Program-made: the position numbers and the translations under genes
Shown here: positions 1 through 8,300 of the stretch, piece after piece
How positions within the stretch are numbered: position 1 is the stretch's first letter
Layout of the letters: each line of letters begins with the position of its first letter
The notes under the pieces: model-generated
What the model saw: the letters and a program-made list of their open reading frames with translations, nothing else
What the model was told of the DNA's origin: nothing
Database searches by the model: none
NCBI RefSeq assembly: GCF_004364325.1
Contig: NZ_SOCP01000003.1
Location: forward strand, 1-64,000
DNA from: Actinophytocola oryzae
GTDB taxonomy: Bacteria; Actinomycetota; Actinomycetes; Mycobacteriales; Pseudonocardiaceae
DNA length: 64,000 nucleotides
Reading direction: 5' to 3'

Positions 1-54
1 CTCAACGCGTTCGACCTCGCGTTCGACGGACGCCTGTCCACCGGCCGCAACTAA
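1..54 (+). CDS. C-terminal end of an unidentified protein (5' end outside window)
   Basis: Seventeen codons in frame 1 run into a TAA stop at 52-54, with ordinary high-GC codon use. The visible tail is LNAFDLAFDGRLSTGRN, too short to identify. It lies upstream of, and on the same strand as, an excisionase and an integrase. In actinomycete integrative elements that slot is usually filled by a replication initiator or transfer protein, but this is inference from position only. Confidence 0.45.
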   Translation, partial: LNAFDLAFDGRLSTGRN

Positions 55-130
55 CCAAATTCAAAATCCAGTTACACCGAAAACTTGACAGCCCCCACCT
101 TCCCAGCCGAGGGTCTATCCCGTGGTCGAT

Positions 131-152
131 GGAGTTACTCATCAGTAGCTCC
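131..152. promoter_or_regulatory. 22-bp imperfect inverted repeat upstream of xis
   Basis: Arms GGAGTTACT and AGTAGCTCC flank a 4-bp centre and pair with one mismatch. The repeat sits in the 182-bp gap between the upstream gene and the excisionase. It is well placed to be an operator for the xis-int pair or a recombination-protein site. A TTGACA hexamer lies upstream at 85-90, but I see no well-spaced -10. The rest of 55-236 shows no gene. Confidence 0.35.
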
Positions 153-236
153 ATTGGATTCGCAGTCGCGTGTCCCCTTGAGGTCGTTGTTTCGGAGTTA
201 AGGGGTGTCCTGTTGCGGCTTTGTTGGGAGGTCTCG

Positions 237-572
237 GTGAGTGGATCGCGTGTGCACGATGGCGACCAGGGGATTGGGTGTTCGCCCGGTGTGGGTGGCA
301 CCGAAGCCACGTCGGTGGGTGCGGTGCCGTTGTTGTTGACTCCGGCGCAGGCAGCGCGGTTGTTGCAGGTGCGGGAGTCGTGGTTGCGGCGTCGTGCGGC
401 GGAGCGGCGGGTGCCGTGTTCGTTCGTGGGTAAACACTTGCGGTTCTCGCACGCGGATGTCGAGGCGATCGTCGTGTCGGGCGCACGGCCGGCGCGGCCT
501 ATGGGGCGGGGACAGTCTCGCCCAGCCGCCGGGCCGGGGTCTGTCGATGGTTCACCCAATCGGCGGGGATGA
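237..572 (+). CDS. xis: Excisionase-type helix-turn-helix DNA-binding protein
   Basis: A protein of about 111 residues with a MerR/excisionase-type winged helix at roughly residues 30-78. It reads LLLTPAQAARLLQVRESWL, then an Arg-rich turn, then a GKHLRFSHADVEAIV segment typical of this fold. Such proteins bind the attachment region and tip the integrase toward excision. I chose the GTG at 237 because GGGAGG lies 5 bp upstream; an in-frame ATG at 129 has no ribosome site and would run through the inverted repeat at 131-152. The stop lies about 100 bp before the integrase start, and the two genes are probably co-transcribed. The Gly/Pro/Arg-rich tail looks disordered. Confidence 0.75.
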   Translation: MSGSRVHDGDQGIGCSPGVGGTEATSVGAVPLLLTPAQAARLLQVRESWLRRRAAERRVPCSFVGKHLRFSHADVEAIVVSGARPARPMGRGQSRPAAGPGSVDGSPNRRG

Positions 573-673
573 CTACATACGGGCTTGCTCTTCCTGCTGT
601 ATCGAGCGTCCATATCCGCATACCCCCGCGAACGTCTGGGGTGTGCCCTTCATTGTGTGAGGAGTTGGTGTTG

Positions 674-1879
674 ATGGCATGGGTGGAGAAACACGGAGCG
701 GGTTTCCGGGTGCGGTACCGGTTGCCGGACAACAGTATTCCGTCCGAGACCGGGTTCAGCGACTACCGCGCCGCAGCGGACCGAGCTGCGGATGTGGAGT
801 CCGAGCAACGAACCGGGGCCTTTGTGGACCCCCGGTTGGCTCAGACATGCGTCGGGGACTGGGTACGACGATGGACCGACGCACACGACGTGGGCGCGGG
901 GACGTGGGCGAAGTACGACGCGCACCTGCGTAACCACATCCTGCCGAAGTTCGGCGAGATGGAACTCGGCGCGGTCAGCCGCATGACAGTCAAGGCCTGG
1001 GTGAAGTCGCTACGGCGGTCGTTGGCCGAAGCCACCGTGATGGACGTGGTGTCCCTGCTGTCCACCATCTTCAACGAAGCCGTCGATGAAGGACTCATCG
1101 GCGCCAACCCCTGCCGACGACTCCGAATCAACACCGACGGCCCCACCGAACGCCCAACCGCCACACCCGCCCAGGTGCCGCTCATCGCCGCCCGGGCACG
1201 ACCCATGGACCAGGTGATGATCATCATGGCCGCCTACACCGGGATGCGCTGGGGCGAACTCGCCGGACTCCAATGGACCCGAATCGACCTCGACGGAGGG
1301 CAACTCACCGTGGACGCGAAAGACGGCGCCCTCCACGAGGTAGGCGCGACCCTCACCTTGGGTCCGCCCAAAACCAAAGCCAGCGCCCGCCCCATACACC
1401 TGCCCCCGTTCCTCGTCGACCTACTCACCGAACTCCGCACCGAGCGGCCCGCAGCACGGTTCGTGTTCACCGCAGCCGAGGGCGGCTGGCACCGACGAGC
1501 GAACTTCCGCCGCCGCGTCTGGCTCCCCGCCACCACCGGCGACCGCCAACGCGGCTGGGACCCCATCGCACCCGGCCTGCATTTCCACGACCTCCGCCAC
1601 ACCCACAAAACCTGGCTGATCGAGGACAACGTGCCCGACGTCTTGCAACACCGACGCATGGGACACCGCCAGAAAGGCGTATCAGGGCGCTACTCCCACG
1701 TCACACCCTTGATGACCACTACCATGGTTGACGCTCTCCAACGACGATGGGAGCACAATGGGAGCACCCAATCGGGCGACCACTACCAAGACAGAAGTGT
1801 GGTCAAGATCAGTTGCTCCCACAATGCTCCCACAACACAAAAACGGCCTGCCGGCGATGATCACCGACAGGCCATCTGA
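674..1879 (+). CDS. int: Site-specific tyrosine recombinase (integrase)
   Basis: A 401-aa phage/ICE-type integrase. A three-stranded AP2-like arm-binding domain (about 1-50) is followed by a SAM-like core-binding domain (about 55-150) and the catalytic domain (about 165-345). The catalytic set is visible: Arg192 (TGMRWGEL), His305-x-x-Arg308 (HDLRH), His331 (MGH) and nucleophile Tyr340 (RYSHV). It joins attP to attB, here almost certainly in the adjacent tRNA-Val. I chose ATG 674, preceded by GAGGAG at 659-664; reading back to 569 adds 35 residues unlike the family. The last ~50 residues lie past the catalytic Tyr and coincide with repeated octamers and a hairpin, so the 3' coding end doubles as a DNA-signal region. 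Confidence 0.93.
   Translation: MAWVEKHGAGFRVRYRLPDNSIPSETGFSDYRAAADRAADVESEQRTGAFVDPRLAQTCVGDWVRRWTDAHDVGAGTWAKYDAHLRNHILPKFGEMELGAVSRMTVKAWVKSLRRSLAEATVMDVVSLLSTIFNEAVDEGLIGANPCRRLRINTDGPTERPTATPAQVPLIAARARPMDQVMIIMAAYTGMRWGELAGLQWTRIDLDGGQLTVDAKDGALHEVGATLTLGPPKTKASARPIHLPPFLVDLLTELRTERPAARFVFTAAEGGWHRRANFRRRVWLPATTGDRQRGWDPIAPGLHFHDLRHTHKTWLIEDNVPDVLQHRRMGHRQKGVSGRYSHVTPLMTTTMVDALQRRWEHNGSTQSGDHYQDRSVVKISCSHNAPTTQKRPAGDDHRQAI
1748..1832. repeat. Two direct and two inverted TGGGAGCA octamers at 11-bp spacing
   Basis: TGGGAGCA occurs at 1748-1755 and 1759-1766, and its complement TGCTCCCA at 1814-1821 and 1825-1832. Within each pair the copies start 11 bp apart with the same CAA spacer, about one helical turn, and the two pairs face each other across 47 bp. 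They lie inside the integrase 3' end, between the catalytic Tyr codon and the tRNA-Val attachment region. This is the layout expected of arm-type integrase or excisionase sites. The repeats are seen directly; the role is inferred. Confidence 0.6.
1845..1873 (+). terminator. Hairpin at the end of int
   Basis: Arms GGCCTGCCGG (1845-1854) and CCGACAGGCC (1864-1873) pair over 10 bp with one mismatch around a 9-nt loop. The hairpin overlaps the last codons of int and lies just before tRNA-Val, which is transcribed toward it. No T-run follows, so it is at best a weak or bidirectional terminator. Confidence 0.4.
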
Positions 1880-1893
1880 CCAGTGTGTATAAC

Positions 1894-1968
<75 letters not shown>

Positions 1969-1969
1969 G

Positions 1970-2041
1970 AGGCGGCGGCGGGAATCGAACCCGCGTACAG
2001 GGCTTTGCAGGCCCTTGCCTAAGCCACTCGGCCACGCCGCC
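1970..2041 (-). tRNA. tRNA-Cys (GCA)
   Basis: Acceptor arms GGCGGCG and CGCCGCC pair, the anticodon loop CTGCAAA gives GCA, and the T-loop is TTCGATT. Only one base separates it from tRNA-Val, so the two are processed from one transcript. CCA is not encoded. Confidence 0.94.
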
Positions 2042-2083
2042 GTGGCTTTCGCGTGGATTGGGGTTTTGGGATGCCCCTCCTCG

Positions 2084-2156
2084 AGCGGACGACGGGATTC
2101 GAACCCGCGACCCTCACCTTGGCAAGGTGATGCGCTACCAGCTGCGCTACGTCCGC
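2084..2156 (-). tRNA. tRNA-Gly (GCC)
   Basis: Acceptor arms GCGGACG and CGTCCGC pair, the anticodon loop TTGCCAA gives GCC, and the T-loop is TTCGAAT. It is the promoter-proximal member of a Gly-Cys-Val tRNA operon on the minus strand. CCA is not encoded. Confidence 0.95.
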
Positions 2157-2219
2157 GAAACCTGGGGCCGTACTTCCCTGTCCCCTTGGCGTGATCGGAA
2201 CTCTATCGGATGCCGAACC

Positions 2220-2239
2220 GGGCCCCCTCGGGGGGTCCC
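2220..2239 (-). terminator. GC hairpin after the ssgB-like gene
   Basis: On the minus strand GGG-A-CCCCC and GGGGG-CCC pair around a 3-nt turn, with one bulged A. It lies 2 bp past the stop of the ssgB-like gene and upstream of the tRNA operon. It lacks a strong T-run, as is common in high-GC actinomycetes. Confidence 0.4.
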
Positions 2240-2241
2240 TC

Positions 2242-2667
2242 TCACGTCAGGTCGGTCGAAATCAGGTGCGTCAGGGCCTCGTCGACGTCCACCCAGAGGT
2301 GCTCGTTGCCCGGCACCACCACGTCGTACGTACGGTCCAGGAAGTCCGCCAGCTCCTGTGCCGACGCCTCGAACACCGCGTGCCCGGACGGCGAGCTCAG
2401 CTCGATGACGACAACCTCGGGATCGTCCACCGCGGGGCGGATTCGCACGTCGCCGTTGCCTGCTTCGGCGATCAGGCCGTCGGCCAGCAGGTCGCGGGCG
2501 AAGACCCATTCGACCCAGCCGGCGCGGCCGGTGCGGAAGGCCGCGACCACGGCGTAGGGATCGCGCGTGTCGTAGCGCAGCTCGACCTTGACCGGAACCG
2601 CGGGTGTCCGCGGCGCGAGCAGGTCGAACACCGCGGTTGAGCGGAGCGTCACATGATCGTTGCGCAT
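2242..2667 (-). CDS. ssgB: SsgA/SsgB-family sporulation and cell-division protein
   Basis: A 141-aa one-domain protein of the SsgA-like family, which is specific to actinomycetes. Family landmarks are visible: LRYDTRDPYAV near residue 32, VEWVFARDLL near 53, then GDVRIRP and VVIELSSPSGHA. In Streptomyces SsgB helps position FtsZ rings at sporulation septation, and other paralogues act in germination and wall growth. The length and the absence of extra domains best fit SsgB. The ATG at 2667 is preceded by an AGGGG stretch; an upstream in-frame reading to 2913 adds 82 residues not seen in the family. It stands alone between the tRNAs and a long non-coding stretch. Assignment to ssgB among the paralogues is from overall resemblance only. 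Confidence 0.85.
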   Translation of the reverse strand: MRNDHVTLRSTAVFDLLAPRTPAVPVKVELRYDTRDPYAVVAAFRTGRAGWVEWVFARDLLADGLIAEAGNGDVRIRPAVDDPEVVVIELSSPSGHAVFEASAQELADFLDRTYDVVVPGNEHLWVDVDEALTHLISTDLT

Positions 2668-3365
2668 TGTCGCTACCCCTTTTCTCCCTTCCCAGTCTTG
2701 AAACGACTGAGTCCCTTCCCCTGTGACGGCCGGAGGACCCCTTTCGGTCGTGTAACCCCAGCAGTTCACCCATCTGGGGGCAGGAGCCTGGCGGAGCGTA
2801 CTCGGTTCGCGACGCTCCGTGAATCGCCGTTCCCTGCCACTTTCTGATCGTGGCAAGGGGTGGTCCAACCCCGGTGGCGCCGCGGCCCGAGCGTCGCTCG
2901 TGCTCTCCGGCAACTTACCTCAGGGTAGGCCCAGACCACGCGCAACAATCCAGAAATTCGCCTAACCGGACATCAACTCGCATCGTTTTCGACGGCGCGG
3001 CGACGTGTGGGTGAACATCCGAGGGACGGCTGCTGATCCAAACGGGTGATCGATAGTCCAGACAGGACCGTCCGCGCTCGGCAGAGATCAACAACGACCT
3101 GGGCCTGCGGGAGGACGGTCAGACGGTGATCAATCGAACGGACCAGGCAAGCACCCCATTCGGGTGATTTTCTGCTGGAGTGGTCAACAGTCAGTGCGCG
3201 TGGTGTTTTTCACCCGCGCCGGGTAGCTCGCGGGGACCTCCGTCCGCAGGGGGCTTGACCTGCGCGTGTGCAGTGCGCCACACCGCGATGACGCGGGGAC
3301 CGCCGGAGGTCCGGTGGCGGCCGCCGCGTCATCGCGAGTCACGGGTTGGCGGACCCGTGACCCCA
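2668..3365. other. About 700-bp intergenic stretch, no gene seen
   Basis: Reading frames here overlap only in reversed orientation and lack ribosome sites or recognisable domains. The left part holds the ssgB promoter region. The right part holds a long perfect inverted repeat (3284-3336). Confidence 0.5.
3284..3336. repeat. 13-bp perfect inverted repeat (large hairpin)
   Basis: CGCGATGACGCGG at 3284-3296 and its exact complement CCGCGTCATCGCG at 3324-3336 enclose a 27-nt loop that itself contains self-complementary GC blocks. It is about 60 bp beyond the MFS gene stop and within a non-coding stretch. It may be a second terminator, a structured RNA end or a protein-binding palindrome; the sequence does not say which. 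Confidence 0.5.
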
Positions 3366-3390
3366 CCGCGGGGGATGGGTTACCCCGCGG
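3366..3390 (-). terminator. Hairpin just after the OFA-type transporter gene
   Basis: CCGCGGGG and CCCCGCGG pair over 8 bp around a 9-nt loop. It begins 5 bp past the transporter stop codon, which fits a rho-independent-like stop without a U-tract. Confidence 0.5.
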
Positions 3391-3395
3391 GTCTC

Positions 3396-4769
3396 TCAGG
3401 CTGTCGACCCGAGCGCCGGGCCCACTGCCTGCTGTGTCGACGCCGTCCCGGGCCTGCCCGGTTGACGCAGGAACAGCGTGAGCAGCGCCGACAGCAGCGC
3501 GATGCAGCCGGCGAGGATGTACGCGCCGGTGTAGCCCCACGCGCTGACCACACCGGCCGCCACCCCGCCGCCACCGACGCCGCCCACCAGCTTCGCGCTG
3601 TAGACCAGGCCGTAGTTGCTGGCGTTGTAGTTCTCGCCGAAGTAGTCCGGCACGAGGCTCGCGAACAGCGGGTAGAACGCACCGCCGCCGAAGCCGGTGA
3701 GGAACGCGAAGAACATGAACACCGGGGTGTTGTGCGTGTTGCCCGACCACAGCACGCCGAACTGCGCGACCGCGGCGATCACCAGCACCCAGGTCAGCGT
3801 CTGGCGTCTCCCGATGCGGTCGGACACCCAGCCGACGAGCGCGCGGCCCGTGCCGTTGACGATCGACAGCACACCGGCCGAGGACGCCGCGATGAACGGC
3901 CCGAAACCGCTTTCCTGGGCGAACGGCACCTGGAAGTTGATGCCGAACAGTGACACACCACCGATGATCACCAGGCACACCCACATGAGCGGGAGCATGC
4001 GGGTGCGGATCGCCTCCATGGGCGTGAACTGGCGCACCGCGGGCGGGTTGACCACGAGGCTGCGGCCGCCCTTCGGCTTGCCCGCCTGGCGCGGGTCGAC
4101 CTCGGCGGGCCACCAGTTCTTGGGCGGGTCCTTGAAGAAGAAGCCGCAGGCCGCGACCAGGACGAGCATGTACAGGCCGACGAGGTTGAGGATGGCCGAG
4201 TAGTTCCCGGGGTGCAGGAGCGCGCTGAAGATGTAGATGAACGGCACCGAGCCGTACGCGAAGCCGCCGTTGACGAAACCGGTCAGACCACCCCGGCGGT
4301 CGGGGAACCACTTGCCGACCATGTTGATGCAGGTCGCGTAGACCATGCCCGCGCCGACGCCGCCGAGCACGGAGTAGCCGAGGAACGCGAGCAGCAGGTT
4401 GCCGCTGTTGGCGATCGTGAAGTAGCCGATCCCGCTGCAGACGGCGCCGGCCAGCATGGCCGAGCGGGCGGAGAACTTGTTGCGTTCACGTAGTCGACCC
4501 GCCGGGAACGCGACGCCGGCCTGGAAGATGGCCCACACGCTGGCGAGCCAGAAGACGTCGGTCAGCGACCAGCCGTAGTTGCCCTGGAGGGTGTCGACCA
4601 CGGCTCCCCAGCCGTACTCGAAGACACTCACCGCGATCATCGCGAGCCATGGCAGCCACACCATCCATGCTCGCGAATGCCCCATGATGTCGTGGGGACT
4701 TTCTCCGACTCGGTAGGTTCGACCGTTTTCGTCGGTCAATTCCTCGTAGGTTGCGGCACCTTTGCCCAT
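3396..4769 (-). CDS. OFA-family MFS transporter (oxalate/formate antiporter type)
   Basis: A 457-aa integral membrane protein with about 12 hydrophobic segments. After a cytoplasmic N-terminus, helix 1 begins near residue 38 (WMVWLPWLAMIAVSVFEYGW). The loop GRLRERN, the Gly-rich FLGYSVLGGVGAGMVYAT and the cytoplasmic motif WFPDRRGGLTGFVNGGF are hallmarks of the OFA subfamily, which imports or exchanges monocarboxylates such as oxalate and formate. A central loop rich in Pro/Lys separates the halves, and the second half carries GWVSDRIGRRQT. ATG 4769 is preceded by GAGAGAGG at about 6 bp; nine further in-frame residues upstream are unsupported. No partner gene adjoins it, so the substrate is not decided. 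Palindromes in the divergent upstream gap suggest its own regulation. Confidence 0.85.
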   Translation of the reverse strand: MGKGAATYEELTDENGRTYRVGESPHDIMGHSRAWMVWLPWLAMIAVSVFEYGWGAVVDTLQGNYGWSLTDVFWLASVWAIFQAGVAFPAGRLRERNKFSARSAMLAGAVCSGIGYFTIANSGNLLLAFLGYSVLGGVGAGMVYATCINMVGKWFPDRRGGLTGFVNGGFAYGSVPFIYIFSALLHPGNYSAILNLVGLYMLVLVAACGFFFKDPPKNWWPAEVDPRQAGKPKGGRSLVVNPPAVRQFTPMEAIRTRMLPLMWVCLVIIGGVSLFGINFQVPFAQESGFGPFIAASSAGVLSIVNGTGRALVGWVSDRIGRRQTLTWVLVIAAVAQFGVLWSGNTHNTPVFMFFAFLTGFGGGAFYPLFASLVPDYFGENYNASNYGLVYSAKLVGGVGGGGVAAGVVSAWGYTGAYILAGCIALLSALLTLFLRQPGRPGTASTQQAVGPALGSTA

Positions 4770-4845
4770 TGGAGCCTCTCTCGGTTTTCGCGGCACACGA
4801 GATCACCGGTTCCCGAGCCACGGGAATCGGCATGAGGGGTCTGGA

Positions 4846-4910
4846 TCAGCGTTGACCGGTGTCTCACGACCTGGTCAGCGTTGATTGCATACAGTATGTC
4901 GTCTACGTAG
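4846..4910. promoter_or_regulatory. Operator-like cluster in the divergent MFS/SARP gap
   Basis: The 542-bp divergent gap (4770-5311) holds no gene. TCAGCGTTGA is repeated at 4846-4855 and 4875-4884. The palindrome CATACAGTATG lies at 4888-4898 and CTACGTAG at 4903-4910. These sit 75-140 bp upstream of the MFS start, where a repressor or activator of the GntR or similar class could bind. The rest of the gap shows nothing I can name. Confidence 0.4.
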
Positions 4911-5311
4911 TGATACGCCTCACGCGTGCCGGTGTCCAGAGAAGAATGTGATTCGGTGCTGTTTTTCCGGCGCAATTCGGACATGGGTCCACAATTGGTC
5001 GAACGCTTTTACTGGTACTTGAGAAATGCATTGGTGACTGCGGGGAATGTGTGGTCGAGTTTCGGAGTTGGGACGGTCGGGAGGCAGCCGCCGATCTCGA
5101 GGGGGGCCGGCGTGGCAGGCACGCGTCGCCGACGCTCGGCGCGGACAGGGGGGCACGGGGTTCGGCGGTGGGCCAGTCGCTCGTCTGGACGCGTTGCCTG
5201 GACTGTGACTTGTGGTAAGTGTGTAGTCGCGGGCCGTATCGTTCTGGGGGCTTGTCACGATATTCCTGCGTCGCTTCGTGGATCGGTTCGCGGCTGCTGG
5301 GAGAGAACACA

Positions 5312-8300
5312 ATGGCGGACCTTCGGGTCGAGCTTCTTGGGCCGGTGCGTGCTTGGACAGGGGATCGGGAGGTGTCACTCGGCTCCTCCCGGCCCCGTGC
5401 CGTGTTCGCGATGCTCGCCACCCGCCCCAACTCCGTCGTGTCGCGGTCCGAGCTGATCGACGGGGTCTGGGGTGACGGGGCTCCGGCCACCGCCGCCGGG
5501 AGCCTGCACACCTACATCTCCACCCTGCGCAAGTCGCTCGAGCCTGGGCGCGCCCGCGGGGCGGCGCCCACGTTGCTCACCTCCGTGGGGTCCGGTTACC
5601 GGCTCGGGGTCGAACGGACGCACGTCGACGTCGCCGAGTTCGCTCGGCTGCGGGTCCACGCCGAGCGGATGCTTGCCGACAAGGATCCGTTCACCGCCCT
5701 GCGGATCGCCAACGACGCGCTCTCGCTCTGGCAGGGGGAAGCGCTTTCCGGGCTTGGTGGGCCCTTCGCCGAAGCGGAACGGGTGCGGCTCGGGGAGTTG
5801 CGGGCCGCCACCACCGAGCTTCGGGCCGAGGCCGGGATCGCCGCCGGTCGGCACGCCGAGATGGTCGCCGAACTTGCCACTCTCGTGCGCGAGCATCCCA
5901 TGCGTGAACGGCCCCGCGAGTTGCTCATGCTCGCCATGCACCGGTGTGGCCGCAACGCCGAAGCCCTTGCCGTCTACCGGGAAACGCGGCAGATGTTGAT
6001 CGACGAGCTGGGGATCGAGCCCAGTCCGTCGCTCCGCCGCCTGCACGAACAGATCCTCGCTGGTCAGGACCAGCTCTCGCCTGTACCCGCGCCACGTCCT
6101 GACACCCGGGTCGCGCCCGCGCTCGTCGGGCGGCAGGCCGAGTTGGACGTTGTGTCCTCTCTCGTCGACGGGGTCGCCTCCGGGCTGGGTCACTGCCTCT
6201 GGGTCGAGGGCGAGATGGGGATCGGTAAGTCCGCCTTGGTCGGTGCCGCTCTCGCACGGGCCGAGAGCACCTGCCAGATCGCGCACGCGGCGGCCGACGA
6301 GCTAGGACAGCGCTTTCCCCTCCGTCTCGTGCTCGACGCGCTCGACGTCGATGTCGACTCCCCCGACCCACGTCGCGCCGAACTCGCCGCCACCCTGCAC
6401 GATCGGCCCGGACAGGCGATCCTCGCCAACGGTGACCCCGTGATCGGCGCGATCGACGAGGTGGTCGCGTTCGTCAAGGCGCTGTGTGCCGACGGGCCCC
6501 TCGTCCTCGCCCTCGACGACCTCCACTGGGCCGACGAGGCCAGCATGGTGGTGTGGCACCGGCTCGCCGCCGAGACCGCTCGTCGTCCGCTGCTGCTCGT
6601 CGGCGCCACCCGGCCCGTGCCGCAGCGTGCCGAGACCGACCGGCTGCGGAGCGATGTCGCCGGTCACGGCGGCGCCTCCATCGCACTCACCCCGCTCACC
6701 GAGCCGGACGTCGCCAGCATGGTCGACGGCCTCGTCGGTGCCCCGCCCGGGCCGCACCTGCGTGCGGTCACCGCGCGGGCCAGTGGGAATCCCCTCTACG
6801 TCAGGGAGATCGCCGACGCCCTGCTCCGCGACCGGGCCGTCGCTGTCGGCGACACCGCCGAGGTAGACCGGGAGTGGCTCGACCGGGCACCCGGCTCGCT
6901 GGTGTCCGCGGTCAGCGGGCGGCTCCGCTACCTCAGTGACACCACGCGCGAGGTGTTGCGGTCCGCGGCACTGCTGTGTGGCGAGGTCGCGCCCGGGGAG
7001 CTGTCGGTCGTGCTCGGCAGGCCCGCGACCGAGCTCGTGGCGTCGTTCGACGAGGCCATCGCCGCCGGGGTGTTGCGCACCGACGACACCAAGCTCGTGT
7101 TCCGCCACCCGGTCATCCGCCAGGCGTTGTACGAGAGCACGGCCGTGGCCATCCGCGACGCACTCCACCTCCAGGCCGCCAGAGCCCTCGCCGACGCGGG
7201 CGCGCCGGTCGAGCACGTGGCTCGCCAGCTCCTCGCCGCCGGTGGCGACGCCGGACCGTGGGCCACCAGCTGGCTCGACACCGCGACCCCGGTGCTGGTC
7301 TACCAAGCGCCGCTCGTCGCGGTCGACCTGCTCGCGCGGGTGGTCGACACCCACGGCTGTGACGGCGCCCTGCGTGCCACCTGCCGGGCGCGGCTCGCCA
7401 GCGTGCTGTTCCGCATCGGGCGCGACACCGAGGCCGAGCGCAACGCGCGGCTGGCGCTGTCGTCGCTGGTCGATCCGGACCGGATCGCCGAGATGCGCTG
7501 GATCCTCGCCTACGTGCCGTACCGCGCGTCGCGTGCCGACGAGGCCCTTGCCGCACTCGAGGAAGCGCTCGGCGACCCGATCGTGCCCGACGTGTGGCGT
7601 GCTCGGCTGCTGTCGCTGCTCGCGCTCGTGCAGCGCTCGGGGGTCGGCGAGCTGGAGACCGCCGCCGACACCGCCCGCGCGGCCATCGAGCTCGGTGAGC
7701 GGGTCGACGACGGCTTCGCGACGGGGCAGGCCCTGGAGATCCTCTGGCAGGTCGAGGCGGTGCGGCGCGACTACGTGTCCGCGATCGGCTACCTCGACCA
7801 GGCGATGGCGGTCGTCGGCACCGACCTGTCGCTGACCGACCTGCGGCTCGTGTTGCTGGACAACAGGATGTTCACCCTGCAGTGCCTCGACCGGCTCGAC
7901 GACGCCACCGCAGACCTCGACCTCGCACTGGCCATCGCGGGCAGCAGCCACCCCGCCGCCGGCCTGCACATCGCGGGGGCCGTCCACAACTTCTGGCTCG
8001 GCCGCTGGGACGAGACACTGGCCGCGATCTCCACCGTCGAGAGCGATCCCGAGTTCACCGGGTTCGGGCTGCGGGAGGGCGGCGGGCCGCAGCTGCTGAT
8101 GCACGGCGTGGCGGCGCTCGTCGCCGCCCACCGCGACGACGGCGAGGCGCTCGACCGGCACCTCGATGCCGGTCTGACCTTGCCGCTCACCACCGCGGCC
8201 GACCGGGAGAACTGCGACTTCCTGCTCGCGGCACAGGCGACCGCGGCCTGGCGTCGCGGTGACCTGGCCGGTGCGATCGCGGTGCTCGGCACGACGCTGG

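Noticed and set aside
129..236. ATG 129 as the excisionase start
   Set aside because: It lacks a ribosome site and runs through the inverted repeat at 131-152. GTG 237 has GGGAGG at the right distance and matches family length.
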